From Gemmatimonadales bacterium UBA7835 (lineage in GTDB: Bacteria > Gemmatimonadota > Gemmatimonadetes > Longimicrobiales > Gaopeijiaceae), in NCBI GenBank assembly GCA_002500925.1, contig DLTN01000038.1, positions 3,055 to 19,646 on the forward strand: a DNA stretch of 16,592 nt. Direction: 5' to 3'. The notes beneath the pieces are model-generated. The model was given only the letters and a program-made list of their open reading frames with translations, ran no database searches and was not told the origin of the DNA. Within the stretch, counting starts at the first letter, position 1; each line of letters opens with the position of its first letter. The position numbers and the translations under genes are program-made. This document shows, one piece after another, positions 15,482 through 16,592 of the stretch.

Positions 15482-16480
15482 CTAGGGGAGTAGGTCCGTC
15501 CGCACCTCGTCAATGATGCCGTAAAAGCAGCACCATTCGCCCTCCAGTACAGAAGGACGCGAACGCAGTCCGAATACTAAGCCCTCTTCTGGCGCGAGAA
15601 CTTCAGCAGTGATCTTGCCGTACAGGTCATAGATCCTGCCTAGTGGTGTCCCAGCGGGCATAAGTTTCTCGAAGACCAGCTCGCGGTCGCCTACCCACAT
15701 TCCGGATGCAGGTGCAAGCAAGGCTTCTTGGTAGCCCATGCGCCATTCTGGGGCGTAGGCTGCTTCGCCTGGCGCCATATTATAGTGACGCATCACGTTC
15801 AGGTACCCTGCGGCTAGGTCGTCCGCAATGGTGTGAAAATCGTTCGTCAGGGTCCGGCAATTCCCACCTAGTTCTACGGTCACACCCGCTTTGCCGATTT
15901 CTGCCATTTTTGACGAAGGGTTCGCGCCGCCGACCCCAGATTTGAAGACTAGGTCCCATGGCTTTCCCATAGCGGCGGCGAGTTCAAGACTCTGGGGGTT
16001 GTCCGCTGCGAAGATCATGTGAGCGAGATAGCTGTGCTCGCCACCCGAGTGCACGGCTATTTGTAGGTCACAACTGTCCTTCATCCCCATCCAGTGAGCC
16101 CAAGCGGCTCTCTCAGTCGGGTATCCGTCCGCGCGTCCCGGATACATCCGGTTCATGTCATAGGTAAACGAGTCTAGTGGATCTCCTCGCTTTCCAGCTT
16201 CAAAAGCAGGCACGTTCATAGCGGGCACACCGATCACTGTTCCTGAGACCTGATCCGGGTCTAGTTGATCGAACAGTTTAAAGATCGAGAAGGCACCTTC
16301 TGGCTCGTCGCCGTGCGTTGCGCCATTGATCCAAAGCCTCGGCCCATCGCTTGAGCCATGGCATACCAAGAGTGGGATTCGCTTGGGTCGGCCATCGGCC
16401 TCTACTCCCACTGGCAATGCGGAAGTGCCAATCGTGCCGGCCAGGATGCTGTCACTTCCGATTTCGAATGCTTCTCTCAT
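15482..16480 (-). CDS. AstE/AspA-type zinc deacylase (succinylglutamate desuccinylase/aspartoacylase family)
   Basis: 332 residues, cytoplasmic (no signal peptide). The M14-like zinc site is complete: His56 and Glu59 in GATHGDEPEG, His144 in AVHSGG, and catalytic Glu203 in TVELGG. An Arg at 111 in NRMYPG fits the substrate-carboxylate-binding position of this family. A beta-rich C-terminal domain with PASGMWVGDRELVFEKLMPAGTPLGRIYD follows, as in related members. The expected reaction is removal of an acyl group from an N-acyl amino acid. AstE and aspartoacylase act on succinyl-glutamate and acetyl-aspartate, but this subgroup is broad. It converges on the hydantoinase gene. The upstream 112 bases to the right edge hold no gene I can support. 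Confidence 0.87.
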   Translation of the reverse strand: MREAFEIGSDSILAGTIGTSALPVGVEADGRPKRIPLLVCHGSSDGPRLWINGATHGDEPEGAFSIFKLFDQLDPDQVSGTVIGVPAMNVPAFEAGKRGDPLDSFTYDMNRMYPGRADGYPTERAAWAHWMGMKDSCDLQIAVHSGGEHSYLAHMIFAADNPQSLELAAAMGKPWDLVFKSGVGGANPSSKMAEIGKAGVTVELGGNCRTLTNDFHTIADDLAAGYLNVMRHYNMAPGEAAYAPEWRMGYQEALLAPASGMWVGDRELVFEKLMPAGTPLGRIYDLYGKITAEVLAPEEGLVFGLRSRPSVLEGEWCCFYGIIDEVRTDLLP

Positions 16481-16592
16481 TGGGACTCTAGTAATGATCC
16501 GTTTGGAACAGCCGAGCCAAGGTACCGTTGTTGGCGTTCAGTGTCACTGCGTCCAGAAGACTCTTGCCCTATGACTAAACGCGGCTATACTC

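Overview
The window is a bacterial chromosome segment, mid-GC by eye, with 15 protein genes I can support, two tRNA genes and no sign of phage, insertion sequence or CRISPR. Gene order is compact but the strand changes every one or two genes, so it is a mosaic of short operons rather than one long transcript. Most products carry a signal peptide (lipoprotein, Sec or Tat type) and are enzymes. Exported amidohydrolases, M20 peptidases and amidases in such density suggest a Gram-negative heterotroph that feeds on peptides and amides, perhaps an uncultured Gemmatimonadota- or Acidobacteriota-like lineage. That placement is inference; no phylogenetic marker protein is present.

Layout. 1-40: the 5' half of an initiator tRNA on the minus strand, cut by the window edge, with a good promoter. 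285-358: tRNA-Pro(GGG) on the plus strand, followed by a strong hairpin. 563-1342: a lipoprotein with an HExxH zinc site. 1353-1841 (minus): an unknown secreted four-cysteine protein. 1985-4078: a lipoprotein tyrosine-phosphatase-like protein and a D-glutamate-deacylase-type amidohydrolase, nine bases apart. 4117-5367 (minus): a PQQ sugar-dehydrogenase-fold protein that seems to lack the catalytic His. 5510-7746: a lipoprotein amidohydrolase overlapping an exported creatininase-family protein. 7787-9777 (minus): an exported M20 peptidase, then a Tat-exported RidA-like protein. 9967-12130: an exported AbgB-like M20 amidohydrolase and an atypical SDR. 12151-13910 (minus): an amidase whose Tat-like leader and N-terminal region are encoded in a separate ORF overlapping it by one base. 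13971-15404: a cytoplasmic hydantoinase/dihydropyrimidinase with a clear terminator. 15482-16480 (minus): an AstE/AspA-type zinc deacylase. No gene-free stretch exceeds 300 bases; apart from the promoter and hairpin noted, I see nothing coding in 41-284 or 359-562.

How the genes fit together. Nine of the fifteen products belong to families that act on amide, peptide or cyclic-amide C-N bonds, counting the HExxH protein but not RidA; the two-ORF amidase is counted once. RidA-type proteins deal with reactive enamine/imine products of amino-acid metabolism. Three families (D-glutamate deacylase, AbgB, AstE/AspA) have characterised members acting on N-acyl-glutamate or N-acyl-aspartate compounds. 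A plausible reading is an exported toolkit for N-acyl and D-amino-acid material such as peptidoglycan fragments or modified peptides, with hydantoinase and AstE-like steps in the cytoplasm. No transporter or regulator gene lies in the window, so this is a functional theme and not a proven pathway.
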